A stretch of DNA of 33,425 nt. It comes from JAAYZQ01 sp034428935 (GTDB taxonomy: Bacteria; Chloroflexota; Anaerolineae; JAAYZQ01). Numbering within the stretch: position 1 is the first letter of the stretch; every line of letters starts with the position of its first letter. Under the pieces are notes generated by a model that saw only the letters and a program-made list of their open reading frames with translations, was not told the DNA's origin and searched no databases. The translations under genes were made by a program, and so were the position numbers. The DNA is taken from positions 1 to 33,425 of the forward strand of contig DAOUHB010000127.1 in NCBI GenBank assembly GCA_034428935.1, in the 5' to 3' direction. Below, in pieces: positions 7,573 through 14,930 of this stretch.

Positions 7573-7875
7573 GGGGATCGGCAGATCGCCGCGCGGCCAG
7601 CAGGGCAAGTGGCGGCAGGATCTGGCGATCCTGGCGGAGCCGGGGGGAAGGCAGGGGAGCAAGCGGACTCTACTCTTCTACCGCTCCGCGGGGATCGGCA
7701 GATCGCCGCGCCCGGCAGGGCAAGTGGCGGCAGGATCTGCGATCCTGCCGGAGCAGGGGGGAAGGCAGGGGAGCAAGCGGACTCTACTCTTCTACCGCTC
7801 CGCGGGGATCGGCCGATGCCGGCGGCCGGCAGAGGCCGAGCTCCGGCAGGATCTGGCGACCCTGCCGGAGCAGAC
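7573..7875. repeat. Tandem repeat of about 115 bp, 2.6 copies, each with internal hairpins
   Basis: Units begin with GGGGATCGGC at 7573, 7690 and 7804, giving lengths of 117 and 114 bases plus a partial third unit. The second halves of units 1 and 2 are nearly identical (GGGGGGAAGGCAGGGGAGC onward). The middle of each unit is a palindrome: CGGCAGGATC with GATCCTGCCG in unit 2, and CTCCGGCAGG with CCTGCCGGAG in unit 3. Unit 3 keeps pairing although its bases changed. Both full lengths are multiples of three, so open frames run through in several phases, but none has a start signal or familiar protein. The interval 7217-7924 has no other gene. Confidence 0.75.
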
Positions 7876-7924
7876 GGCCCCACGACCATTCATAAACAAC
7901 ACAACACCCATAACATTCCGCGGC

Positions 7925-8107
7925 TTACAGCCGCACCCACCGCCCGCTTTCCACGTCGAGGACGTAAAAGTCGCGCTCCAGCGCGCCCGACCGGGGGCCG
8001 CGCAGGCGATCCAGCAGCCAGCGCTTGTCCCTGCCGGGGAGCTGCCGGACCCCCCGCTCGAATCGAATTGCGAGATCGTGCTTACGACGCCCCGGCCGTC
8101 TCTTCAT
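7925..8107 (-). CDS. Small basic protein of unknown function coupled to the XRE regulator
   Basis: 60 residues, rich in arginine (MKRRPGRRKHDLAIRFERG at the start, YVLDVESGRWVRL at the end). The ATG at 8107 lies inside the end of the upstream XRE gene, overlapping it by 26 bases, and follows a strong GAGGAGG ribosome site four bases away. This is the arrangement of translational coupling. No family is recognised. A regulator followed by a tiny basic partner could be a toxin-antitoxin or phage-type control pair, but the sequence alone does not show that. The good ribosome site is the main reason for calling it a gene. Confidence 0.5.
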   Translation of the reverse strand: MKRRPGRRKHDLAIRFERGVRQLPGRDKRWLLDRLRGPRSGALERDFYVLDVESGRWVRL

Positions 8108-8513
8108 CCGCCTCCTCGTCGTCCTCGGCCTCCTCGCCGATCACCCGCGCCTGTGACCTGGCACTCAGATCGTTGAGCCGGTTCATCATCTCCACCTGGG
8201 CCACGGCCTCCGCCTTCCACTCCGCGGGCAGCCGCTCGAACTCGCGCACCAGCTTTCTCACCATGGCGTCGGCCTCGCGCCCCGCCACCTCGGTCTCTGC
8301 CAGCTCCTCGCCGGCCGCCATGCGCACCACGTCCAGCCTGGGCGTGTCGAAAAAGTCCGCCAGGCGGAACAGCGTCACCAGCTTCGGGATGTGGCCTTCG
8401 TGCAAGATGCTACTCAACGTCCCCGCACCCACCCTGGTGAGCAGCGCCGTCCGCAGCAACGAAAGGGACCGGCGCTCCATTTGTGTCTCCAACCACGTAG
8501 CCAGATCGCTCAT
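8082..8513 (-). CDS. XRE-type helix-turn-helix regulator
   Basis: 143 residues from the ATG at 8513, chosen because GAGGAG lies eight bases upstream and a complete promoter lies 60-90 bases upstream. An upstream in-frame ATG would lie ahead of that promoter. Residues about 1-70 form a lambda-repressor-like helix-turn-helix (LSLLRTALLTRVGAGTLSSILHEGHIPKLVTLFRLADFF region). The remainder is a charged, probably helical tail ending in an acidic run (EEAEDDEEADEE). The tail may mediate dimerisation or partner binding. It is transcribed together with the 60-residue protein at 7925-8107 and lies divergently from the small gene at 8739. The direct repeats in its promoter suggest autoregulation. Confidence 0.7.
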   Translation of the reverse strand: MSDLATWLETQMERRSLSLLRTALLTRVGAGTLSSILHEGHIPKLVTLFRLADFFDTPRLDVVRMAAGEELAETEVAGREADAMVRKLVREFERLPAEWKAEAVAQVEMMNRLNDLSARSQARVIGEEAEDDEEADEETAGAS

Positions 8514-8573
8514 TCTCACGCTCCTCGCCGTGCCTCGCCGGGCACGCAGAACAAAATTTCGGGATGTACCAAC

Positions 8574-8602
8574 ATTGTACCCAACAATTGGCACCCTGTC
8601 AA
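8574..8602 (-). promoter_or_regulatory. Consensus promoter and candidate operator of the XRE gene
   Basis: On the minus strand, TTGACA (8597-8602) is followed after 17 bases by TACAAT (8574-8579). Around the -10 box the sequence GTTGGGTACA is repeated as GTTGG-TACA 12 bases later (to about 8565). This direct repeat overlaps the promoter and is a reasonable binding site for the XRE protein. Confidence 0.65.
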
Positions 8603-8659
8603 GAATGGCTAACCCCTTTTTGCGAATGTTAAATTTTCTGAAGACGGCTCTTTGGGGGC

Positions 8660-8688
8660 TTCCCAAAATAGAAAATTTGTGCTATACT
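8660..8688 (+). promoter_or_regulatory. Promoter of the 62-residue gene and cupin
   Basis: TTCCCA (8660-8665) and TATACT (8683-8688) are spaced by 17 bases. An inverted repeat TTGGG/CCCAA (about 8652-8666) overlaps the -35 box and may be an operator. The stretch ATTTGTGCTATACT also occurs on the minus strand in the Prim-Pol promoter near 2367-2381. Confidence 0.5.
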
Positions 8689-8738
8689 TCTTTCCAGGGC
8701 TCGGCCGTTACCAGGAGCACTCCCAACAGGAGGCTAAC

Positions 8739-8927
8739 ATGCAGCAGCGGAAGGAATCGTCGCACGACGCGCCGGCGGCCAGGGAGGGGACGGAGGACCT
8801 CGTCGCCCGCCTGACGCCCGCGCAACAGCTCGAGTTCTACCGGGTGACGGCCAGCCTGGCCATAGCCTGCTCGGAGGCCATCCGGCAGGTCCTGGAAGCG
8901 ATGGCCGGGCCTGCGCCGCAAGAATAG
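8739..8927 (+). CDS. Small protein of unknown function, 62 residues
   Basis: The ATG at 8739 follows CAGGAGG at an ideal distance, and a promoter lies just upstream. An upstream in-frame ATG at 8652 would overlap the -35 region and is not used here. The protein has a charged, flexible first third and then a probable amphipathic helix pair (LTPAQQLEFYRVTASLAIA and CSEAIRQVLEAMAG). No family is recognised. It ends 17 bases before the cupin gene on the same strand, so the two are very likely cotranscribed. The overall helical, soluble character is all that can be said about its role. Confidence 0.6.
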   Translation: MQQRKESSHDAPAAREGTEDLVARLTPAQQLEFYRVTASLAIACSEAIRQVLEAMAGPAPQE

Positions 8928-8944
8928 CAGATAGGAGGCGAACG

Positions 8945-9307
8945 ATGCACGTCATTCACAGGTCGATGGTCGAACAGTTCCTCGCCGACGACGGCTCCCT
9001 GGTGCGCGAGCTGGCGGCGCCGGGCAACGCCCCCCTGGCCGCCCACAGCCTGGCCGAGATCCGTCACCCGGCGGGCACGGCCAGCCGCGAGCACTACCAC
9101 CGCGTGGCCGAGGAGGTCTATTACGTCCTGGAGGGCGCGGGAGAGATGCGCGTCGACGGCCAGGCACGGGCCATCGGCCCGGGCGACGTGATCGTCATCA
9201 GCCCCGGCCAGCGCCACAAGGTGGCCCAACTGGGCCGGCAAGACCTTGTGCTGCTGGTCACCTGCGTGCCGGCCTACTCGCCGGAGGAGGTCGTGTTCCT
9301 GGAATAG
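8945..9307 (+). CDS. Single-domain cupin protein
   Basis: 120 residues with both cupin motifs. Motif 1 is HYHRVAEEVYYVLEG (two histidines and the glutamate of the metal site). Motif 2 is GDVIVISPGQRHKV with the third histidine. This is the small cupin_2 beta-barrel class, which binds a divalent metal and serves as isomerases, dioxygenases or small-molecule sensors; the substrate cannot be told from the sequence. AGGAGG precedes the ATG by six bases. It shares an operon with the 62-residue gene and ends one base from the convergent membrane-protein gene. Confidence 0.85.
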   Translation: MHVIHRSMVEQFLADDGSLVRELAAPGNAPLAAHSLAEIRHPAGTASREHYHRVAEEVYYVLEGAGEMRVDGQARAIGPGDVIVISPGQRHKVAQLGRQDLVLLVTCVPAYSPEEVVFLE

Positions 9308-9308
9308 G

Positions 9309-10667
9309 CTAGCCCGTCGGCACGGCGGGCTCGGACGACGGCTCCTCCTTGTCCGACGAGCCAAAGACCTGCTTCATGACGCGGTCCACCAGCTCGAGGA
9401 GGCGGTTCTCCTTGAAGCCCGCGGCCCAGGCCACCAGGTAGACCACGCCGGGGGCAATGGCCGGTATGGTCTCCACCTCGCCGGTTGCCTGGCTGGCGGG
9501 CACGATGCCCAGGGCGCGCACCACGAGGGCCAGGATCATGTACACCGTGGCGCCGACGATGAGCCCCAGGAACGGCTTGCCGACGTACGAGATGACATAC
9601 TGGCTGTCAAAGTCGCGCATGCCGATGTGCTTGAAGAGGCTGTAGAGGACGGCGACGGCCCCGCCGATGCCGCCCCACAGCATGGCCGACAGGAAGACGT
9701 CCAGCTCCACCAGGCTCTGCGCCTGGCTGGCGGGCTGGAACAGCCCCTGGAACCAGTCCATGCCGGCCATGATGAGCAGCGCCAAAAAGATGACGCCCCA
9801 GAACAGGCCCCAGCCCAGGAGGGGCCACTGCACCTTCTTGGCCGCGGACTCGCTCTCGGAGGCGCGCTTGAGCCGCACCCGCACCTGCTCGATATAGTAC
9901 TCGGCCTGGGCGATGCGCTCCGCGTCGCGGCGAATGAGGATGTCGCGGGCCTTGAGGAGCTGGTTAAAGGCGTCGGTGGCGATGGACTCGTTCTCCCCCA
10001 CCTTGCGCCGCACCTCCTCGTAGGTGGCGTCGATATCGGTCGACAGCTCCCGGATGCGCCGGTCGCCCCACCACTTGAGGATGGCCTGGCGCTCCTCCTC
10101 CGTGACATTCAGCACGGGCAGCTCCAGGGGCTTGACCGGGGTCGCCGGCTCCTGGATGTCGCGGGCCAGCGTCTGGTCCTGGAACAGCTCCAGGGACGGC
10201 CGCGGGGGCCTGGGTGGCAAGACGCCGGCCGATACGTCGTCGACTTCCGGTGGCGGTGGCTCGTACAGGGCAGCTTCCTCGGCTAGGTCTCGTTCTACCA
10301 TCGTTTCCTCCATGGTTGGTGCCGGCGCTTCGGCCACGGGCTCGGGCGGTTCCTCCGCGGCAAAGGCTTCCTCGGTCATGGCTGCCTCTATCTCCGGGTC
10401 GGAAAGCACGTCTTTATCCCGGGCAAGGCTGACCGCCTGCGCGCCGCGGGGCTGCGGCGCGCCGTCGCGGGCCTCCTCGAACAGGGCCCGCTCCACCGCG
10501 TCGTCCAACTCGCCCGGGGCAAGGCCGGGCGCTTCAATGGGGGAAGCCATCCCGGCCGACTCGGCCTCCGGGTCGCCGGGCAGGCGCGGCTCGATGTCCA
10601 CAGCGGGCGGCTCTCCGAACAGGATCTCGGCCCCCCGGCCACGGATGCTTACTCGTCGCTTGGCCAT
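9309..10667 (-). CDS. Large membrane protein with acidic N-terminus, coiled coil and four helices
   Basis: 452 residues from the ATG at 10667, supported by GGAGGG nine bases upstream. Residues 1 to about 165 are a disordered acidic region rich in Glu, Pro and Ala. A predicted coiled coil follows (about 180-265; repeated ILKWWGDRRIREL and AERIAQAEYYIEQVRVRLKR type heptads). Four hydrophobic segments come next: WGLFWGVIFLALLIMAGM, FLSAMLWGGIGGAVAVLYSL, FLGLIVGATVYMILALVV and PGVVYLVAWAAGF. The C-terminus is short and charged. I do not recognise a family. The plan (long cytoplasmic arm, coiled coil, small helical bundle) suggests a scaffold or envelope-organising protein. It is monocistronic with its own promoter and is divergent from the rpmH cluster. 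Confidence 0.75.
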   Translation of the reverse strand: MAKRRVSIRGRGAEILFGEPPAVDIEPRLPGDPEAESAGMASPIEAPGLAPGELDDAVERALFEEARDGAPQPRGAQAVSLARDKDVLSDPEIEAAMTEEAFAAEEPPEPVAEAPAPTMEETMVERDLAEEAALYEPPPPEVDDVSAGVLPPRPPRPSLELFQDQTLARDIQEPATPVKPLELPVLNVTEEERQAILKWWGDRRIRELSTDIDATYEEVRRKVGENESIATDAFNQLLKARDILIRRDAERIAQAEYYIEQVRVRLKRASESESAAKKVQWPLLGWGLFWGVIFLALLIMAGMDWFQGLFQPASQAQSLVELDVFLSAMLWGGIGGAVAVLYSLFKHIGMRDFDSQYVISYVGKPFLGLIVGATVYMILALVVRALGIVPASQATGEVETIPAIAPGVVYLVAWAAGFKENRLLELVDRVMKQVFGSSDKEEPSSEPAVPTG

Positions 10668-10845
10668 GGTCAGACCCTCCGTCACGATGCGTGGCCCACA
10701 AAAACGAACGCTTCCTGGTGCGGCGTCGTTGTACGAGTGAAACCAGGTGTTCGCACGTCTGACGTCCTTCGACGAACGGTCGAGATCTCGGGTACAAGTG
10801 CGCCGCATTCGACTGGGCAATCCCGGCAAACGAACAGACACCGTT

Positions 10846-10873
10846 ATTATACCACAAATGGCAGTAGATGCAA
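10846..10873 (-). promoter_or_regulatory. Promoter of the four-helix membrane protein
   Basis: On the minus strand, TTGCAT (10868-10873) and TATAAT (10846-10851) are spaced by 16 bases. The leader to the start at 10667 is about 170 bases long, with no clear structure seen. Confidence 0.55.
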
Positions 10874-10908
10874 TGGGCGGGCATAAATTGTAAAAATCTG
10901 CCCCAGAT

Positions 10909-10937
10909 TTGCAGGCAGAGCAAAAAGGGGGTATAAT
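10909..10937 (+). promoter_or_regulatory. Promoter of the rpmH-rnpA-yidD-yidC-jag cluster
   Basis: TTGCAG (10909-10914) and a perfect TATAAT (10932-10937) are spaced by 17 bases. The start of rpmH lies 45 bases downstream. Confidence 0.7.
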
Positions 10938-10982
10938 CACTTGTTGTGATTTTCGCTGTACCAGATGAGGAGGTGAGTTAAA

Positions 10983-11120
10983 ATGCCAAAGCGAACGTGG
11001 CAGCCCAAGGTGCGACGTCGAAGTCGCGTCCACGGCTTCCGAGCGAGAATGAAAACCAAGGGAGGGCGCAGCGTCCTCAAGGCAAGACGGCTGAAAGGCC
11101 GCCATCGGCTGACTGTGTAA
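10983..11120 (+). CDS. rpmH: Large ribosomal subunit protein bL34
   Basis: 45 residues: MPKRTWQPKVRRRSRVHGF, then RMKTKGGRSVLKARRLKGR. This is the full bL34 signature (start, HGFR.RM.T..GR..L..RR..GR..L). It is a component of the 50S subunit. GAGGAGGTGAG precedes the ATG. It opens the widely conserved rpmH-rnpA-yidD-yidC cluster. dnaA is not in the window: the neighbour on the left is an unrelated membrane-protein gene on the other strand, so the classical origin arrangement does not extend here. Confidence 0.97.
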   Translation: MPKRTWQPKVRRRSRVHGFRARMKTKGGRSVLKARRLKGRHRLTV

Positions 11121-11228
11121 CCCGATGCACGCCTGGCTCTTGGCCTGACCGATCACGTCCGACCCAGCGAATCAGAAATAGCCAGATCTCTCTGTCCTGG
11201 TCCGTGAGGCCGTGAGCCAAGCGACGTC

Positions 11229-11582
11229 ATGCGTAAGAAACATCGCCTGCGTGCGACCGCCGAGATCGAGCGCCTCCGGCGTGAGGGCCGTAGCCTGGCC
11301 CACCCTCTGTTGGTGCTGTTGATGCTGCCGAACGACAGAGAAGTCAGCCGCTTTGGCTTTTCCGTAGGCCGCAGGATAGGCAAAGCGGCCAGGCGAAACC
11401 GGGTCAAGCGGCGGATGAGAGAATCGGTCAGACAGCGGCTGGCGAGGCAGGAGGTCGCCTCGGGTTGGGATATCCTCTTGATCGCACGCCGTCCAATCGT
11501 GGATGCGTCGTACCAGCAGGTCGATGAGGCCATCGGCCTGTTATTGCGTCGGGCAAAGGTAACGAATGGGGAGTTGTTGTGA
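11229..11582 (+). CDS. rnpA: Ribonuclease P protein component
   Basis: 117 residues. It contains the family motif FGFSVGRRIGKAARRNRVKRRMRE (residues about 37-60), the basic RNR-type helix that contacts the RNase P RNA, and the N-terminal LRATAEIERLRREG helix. With the catalytic RNA it removes 5' leaders from precursor tRNAs. It lies 108 bases behind rpmH, and its stop codon overlaps the GTG start of yidD (GTGA), implying coupled translation. Confidence 0.95.
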   Translation: MRKKHRLRATAEIERLRREGRSLAHPLLVLLMLPNDREVSRFGFSVGRRIGKAARRNRVKRRMRESVRQRLARQEVASGWDILLIARRPIVDASYQQVDEAIGLLLRRAKVTNGELL

Positions 11583-11788
11583 AGCAGTTGTTGATGGGCG
11601 GGATTCGCCTGTATCAGATGACCATTTCCAGGATCATGCCTCCCTCTTGTCGATTCACCCCGTCCTGTTCCGAGTATGGCTTCGAAGCCATCCGCAAGTA
11701 CGGGGCCATCAAGGGGAGTTGGATGGCGATCAAGCGGGTTTCGCGCTGCCATCCGTGGAACCCTGGTGGTTACGATCCTGTGCCCTGA
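11579..11788 (+). CDS. yidD: Membrane protein insertion efficiency factor YidD
   Basis: 69 residues from GTG at 11579. It has the complete family motif: GIRLYQMTISRIMPPSCRF, TPSCSEYGFEAIRKYG and RCHPWNPGGYDPVP, including the three conserved cysteines. YidD is a small peripheral inner-membrane protein that helps YidC- and Sec-dependent insertion. The four-base overlap with rnpA is typical of the family. Confidence 0.95.
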   Translation: MKQLLMGGIRLYQMTISRIMPPSCRFTPSCSEYGFEAIRKYGAIKGSWMAIKRVSRCHPWNPGGYDPVP

Positions 11789-11822
11789 GGGGCCAGGTGC
11801 GGTATTGCAAGGAGGCCATACT

Positions 11823-12959
11823 TTGACCAAGTGGAGATCGCGTTTGCTGCCCGTGCTGGGCCTGCTCCTGGTAGGCATCCTGCTGGCCGGCTGCGGTGCT
11901 ACGCCCGTGGCCGAGAACTGGCCGGGTCTCACGCTGGAAGGCAACACGCTGTACGTCATCAGCGGCCTGCCCCAGAGGGTGTACCTGCTCGACGCCGAGA
12001 CGGGCATGCCGAGGGCGAACTTTTTGCCCCAGGGCATGGAGAACGGCATCTTTTACTGGAGCCCGGTGACGGCGGCCGAGGGCACGGCGTTTGTCGGCTT
12101 TGCCGACACCACCAGCCGCGTGGCCGGCCTGTACGCCTTTGACCCCGAGACGGGCCAGGAGCTGTGGCACGTGCCGGCCGACGACCTGATCCTGCCGGCG
12201 CCCGCCTATGCCAACGGCATCGTCTATTTCGGCGATTCGAGCGGCCGCGTCTATGCCGTCGACGTGGAGACCAGGAGCCTGAAGCCGGGCTGGAATTTCG
12301 AGGCCGAGGAGGCCATCTGGGCCTCTCCCGTCATCGACGACCAGCGCGTGTACGTCGCCTCCATGGACCACCATGTCTATGCCCTCGACGCCGAGACGGG
12401 AGAACTGATCTGGAACACCGAGGTGAGCGGTGCCATGGCCGCCCCTCCCACCCTGGACGCCGGCACCGGCATCCTCTACGTGGGCGCCTTTGACGGGCGG
12501 GCCCACGCGCTGCGGGCCGACACGGGCGAGATCCTGGATGGCTTTGAATTCCGCGCCGACAACTGGATCTGGTCGGAGGTGCTCGTCGCCGAGGACCGGC
12601 TGTACGTCACCTCGCTGGATGGGCGGCTGTATGCGCTGGACCCGCAGACCGGCGATGTGCTCGCCCCCTACCCCTTTGACGTCAGCACCATCGCGGGCGC
12701 CGAGTCGGCCATTCGTACCTCGCCCGTGCTGGCCGGGGAGAATGTCATCGTTGGCACCGAGGCGGGCCGCGTGGTGGCCGTGAGCAACGGGCAGCAGCGG
12801 TGGACGTGGCCGAGCGGCCTGCCCGAGTCACCGGTTTACACGACGCCCGTGGTCGGCGAGGGCCGGGTGTACGTGGTCCTGATGAACGGCAACGTGCAGG
12901 CGCTGGATGCCGAAACCGGGGCGCCGGGCTGGGCCTTTGTGCCTCCCCAGGCCAACTGA
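11823..12959 (+). CDS. PQQ-type beta-propeller lipoprotein (BamB-like)
   Basis: 378 residues from a TTG at 11823, chosen because AAGGAGG lies eight bases upstream; the longer frame to 11676 merely overlaps yidD. Residues 1-24 are a lipoprotein signal with lipobox LLAGC (C24). The rest is a beta-propeller of repeated blades of the form VY..D..TG....W (YAFDPETGQELWHV, YALDAETGELIWNTEV, HALRADTGEI, YALDPQTGDV, QALDAETGAPGWAF). Such propellers are protein-interaction scaffolds; BamB is the best known. Lying between yidD and yidC, it probably works on the outer face of the membrane with the insertion machinery. That role is inferred from position, not from sequence. Confidence 0.85.
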   Translation: MTKWRSRLLPVLGLLLVGILLAGCGATPVAENWPGLTLEGNTLYVISGLPQRVYLLDAETGMPRANFLPQGMENGIFYWSPVTAAEGTAFVGFADTTSRVAGLYAFDPETGQELWHVPADDLILPAPAYANGIVYFGDSSGRVYAVDVETRSLKPGWNFEAEEAIWASPVIDDQRVYVASMDHHVYALDAETGELIWNTEVSGAMAAPPTLDAGTGILYVGAFDGRAHALRADTGEILDGFEFRADNWIWSEVLVAEDRLYVTSLDGRLYALDPQTGDVLAPYPFDVSTIAGAESAIRTSPVLAGENVIVGTEAGRVVAVSNGQQRWTWPSGLPESPVYTTPVVGEGRVYVVLMNGNVQALDAETGAPGWAFVPPQAN

Positions 12960-12975
12960 TAGAGGCGACGAGTCG

Positions 12976-12996
12976 CCCGCGACACGGCGTCGCGGG
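12976..12996 (+). other. GC-rich hairpin directly ahead of the yidC ribosome site
   Basis: CCCGCGAC (12976-12983) pairs perfectly with GTCGCGGG (12989-12996) around ACGGC. It ends five bases before AGGAGG (13001-13006). No T run follows, so it is unlikely to be a terminator. It could adjust yidC translation or stabilise the downstream mRNA. Confidence 0.45.
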
Positions 12997-13011
12997 TAGT
13001 AGGAGGAACCA

Positions 13012-13926
13012 TTGGGTATTACCGACATTTGGACCGTGCTGATCCTGCGGCCCATGCTCAACGCGCTGTTGTGGCTCTACAGCGCCCTGGGTGGGCAGTT
13101 CTGGCTGGCCATCATCATCTTTACGGTCGTCATTCGGGTCATCATGACCCCCCTGATGCTGCCCCAGCAGCGCTCGGCCAAGAGGATGCAAGAGGTTCAG
13201 CCCCGGCTGCAGGAGCTGCAAAAGAAGTATGCCAAGGACCGGGAAAAGCTCGCCCAGGAGCAGATGAAGCTCTACAAAGAAATGGGCGTGAATCCCATGG
13301 GCGGCTGTCTGCCCATGCTGGTTCAGTTTCCCATCTGGATCGGCCTCTACCAGTCCATCATCCAGGCGCTGGGCCACCAACCGCTGCAACTCTTGAGCCT
13401 GTCCCAGAACATCTACCCGTTCCTGCAAAACATCTGGGCAGCCGTGCCCCTCAACCGCTTTTTCCTGGGCATGGACCTGAGCCTCACGCCACAACAGTTG
13501 GGCGGGCTGACCTATGCCCTGCCCGTCTTTGTGGCCTTTACCTCCTGGCTGCAGACGAAAATGGTCACGCCGGCCGGTACCGCCGACGGCGGGCAGGCAG
13601 CCTCCTCCATGCAGAGCATGACGATGATGATGCCCCTCATGTTCGGCTTTTTCAGCCTGAGCTTTTCGACGGGGCTGTCCTTCTACTTTATCGTCTCCAA
13701 CATCATCGGCATCGTTACCCAGGGCTTTATCTCCGGCTGGGAGGGGTTGCTCTTCTGGAAAAACATGAACCTGTCCAGGCTCCTGGGCGGCGGCGGCCAG
13801 CCCCGGCCAGCCACCAACACCGGCCAGCAGACAGGCTCGTCCCAGGTGCAGGCCAAGCCCGCCGGCAATGAGAAGGGAATGCAAAGTGGAAGCAAAAAGC
13901 GAAAGAAGCGTCGTCGTAAGCGGTAA
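13012..13926 (+). CDS. yidC: YidC/Oxa1-family membrane protein insertase
   Basis: 304 residues from a TTG at 13012, five bases behind AGGAGG. It is the short form without the large periplasmic domain. Hydrophobic segments lie at about 30-50 (with R42 in VVIRVIMTPLML, the hydrophilic-groove arginine), 98-120, 165-182 and 205-240. The cytoplasmic hairpin QPRLQELQKKYAKDREKL lies between the first two, and the MGGCLPMLVQFPIWIGLY motif is present. The C-terminal tail ends in a very basic run (KKRKKRRRKR), a ribosome-docking feature. It inserts membrane proteins alone or with Sec. The end overlaps the start region of jag. Confidence 0.95.
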   Translation: MGITDIWTVLILRPMLNALLWLYSALGGQFWLAIIIFTVVIRVIMTPLMLPQQRSAKRMQEVQPRLQELQKKYAKDREKLAQEQMKLYKEMGVNPMGGCLPMLVQFPIWIGLYQSIIQALGHQPLQLLSLSQNIYPFLQNIWAAVPLNRFFLGMDLSLTPQQLGGLTYALPVFVAFTSWLQTKMVTPAGTADGGQAASSMQSMTMMMPLMFGFFSLSFSTGLSFYFIVSNIIGIVTQGFISGWEGLLFWKNMNLSRLLGGGGQPRPATNTGQQTGSSQVQAKPAGNEKGMQSGSKKRKKRRRKR

Positions 13927-14737
13927 AACGGTCGAAGACGCCATCAACAACGGCCTGGCCATGCTCGGCGTCCGCCGCGACCAGGTAGACGTGGAGATCA
14001 TCACCGAGGGCAGCCGCGGCGTCCTGGGCTTTGGCGCCGAGCACGCCCGCGTGCGGCTGGCCGTCAAGGTCCCTGCGGCTCCTCCCGTTGCCGAGACGCC
14101 TCCCTCCCCGCCGCCAAAGCGCGAAGGCCCCCGGTTCCGGGAGCGCAGGCCCGCCCGCGAGCCCCGGCACGCGGAGGAGGTCAGGCAAGTAGAAGAGGTC
14201 AGCGTCGCCGAAGAACCGCGGCCCGCGGCCGACGTGCGCGAGACCCGAATCGAGCCGGGCGAAGGGACGCCCGAAGCCGTTGGACAGGAGGTCCTCGACG
14301 AGCTTTTGCGCCTCATGGGCGTGCGCGCCTCGGTGGACACCTACCTGGGCGAGGACCTGGCGGACGAGGGCCAGCCGGCGCCCATCGTGCTGAACATCAC
14401 CGGCGAAGACCTGGGGATTCTCATCGGGCGCCGCGGTGAAACCCTCCGCGCTCTGCAATACCTGGTCCGTCTCATGGTCAGCCACCGCGTCAAGCATTGG
14501 ACCAACCTGGTGGTGGACGTCGAAAGCTACCTGGCCCGCCGCCGGAACGCGCTGGAAAGCCTGGCCAACCGCGTGGCCGACCAGGCCATTCGCTCCGGGC
14601 GGACGCAGGCCCTGGAGCCCATGCCGCCCTACGAGCGGCGCCTGGTGCACATTGCCCTGCGCAAGCATCCCCGCGTCACCACCCAGAGTGTCGGCGAGGG
14701 AGAGCGGCGCAAGGTCACCATCGTTCCGAAGAAATAG
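13886..14737 (+). CDS. jag: Jag/KhpB RNA-binding protein (Jag_N, KH and R3H domains)
   Basis: 283 residues from GTG at 13886. GAAGGG lies eight bases upstream of this GTG, whereas the ATG at 13868 has no ribosome site. Residues about 1-60 are the Jag_N domain (KTVEDAINNGLAMLGV, SRGVLGFG). A charged Pro/Glu-rich linker follows to about 145. The KH domain carries GEDLGILIGRRGETLRALQY, and the C-terminal R3H domain has RSGRTQALEPMPPYERRLVH. KhpB-type proteins bind RNA with KhpA and influence cell elongation and division. It overlaps yidC by 41 bases, so the two are cotranslated. A terminator-like hairpin follows. Confidence 0.9.
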   Translation: MEAKSERSVVVSGKTVEDAINNGLAMLGVRRDQVDVEIITEGSRGVLGFGAEHARVRLAVKVPAAPPVAETPPSPPPKREGPRFRERRPAREPRHAEEVRQVEEVSVAEEPRPAADVRETRIEPGEGTPEAVGQEVLDELLRLMGVRASVDTYLGEDLADEGQPAPIVLNITGEDLGILIGRRGETLRALQYLVRLMVSHRVKHWTNLVVDVESYLARRRNALESLANRVADQAIRSGRTQALEPMPPYERRLVHIALRKHPRVTTQSVGEGERRKVTIVPKK

Positions 14738-14767
14738 CGTCGCCGGGGGCCGGCTCACAAGACGACC

Positions 14768-14799
14768 CAACCCCGCTCCTTCCAGGGGCGGGGTTGTTG
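14768..14799 (+). terminator. Terminator of the rpmH-jag cluster
   Basis: CAACCCCGC (14768-14776) pairs perfectly with GCGGGGTTG (14788-14796), followed only by TTG. The stem is strong but the T tract is weak. Its position 30 bases past the jag stop supports the call. Confidence 0.6.
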
Positions 14800-14834
14800 C
14801 TAGGGGGCCCGTCGGAGAAGAGAACGACTCTCGC

Positions 14835-14883
14835 TCGTAGTAACCACTTCAGTCGTTGCGGACGGCTAAAGCCGTTACTGCGA
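14835..14883. repeat. Dispersed palindromic repeat family A, copy 2
   Basis: TCGTAGTAACCACTT (14835-14849) and AAGCCGTTACTGCGA (14869-14883) pair at 12 of 15 positions. The right part also holds ACGGCTAAAGCCGT, a near-perfect palindrome of its own. Arms and flanks match the element at 2498-2596 (GCTC before; CGAACC and TCTCCG after), but the long central palindrome is replaced by a 19-base loop. It lies between the jag terminator and the DUF58 promoter. Confidence 0.7.
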
Positions 14884-14930
14884 ACCCTCTCCGTCAACTT
14901 GAGAGCCCGGTTGCCAGTTGCAGGCCCCCT

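Noticed and set aside
7573..7875. CRISPR array
   Set aside because: Units of 114-117 bases are adjacent without spacers, and no cas gene is present.
7243..8814. 523-codon plus-strand frame with repeated peptides
   Set aside because: The repetition comes from the tandem DNA repeat with unit lengths divisible by three; the frame then runs antisense through the XRE gene.
10801..10982. Replication origin upstream of rpmH
   Set aside because: No convincing DnaA boxes and no dnaA or dnaN nearby; the features are explained by two divergent promoters.
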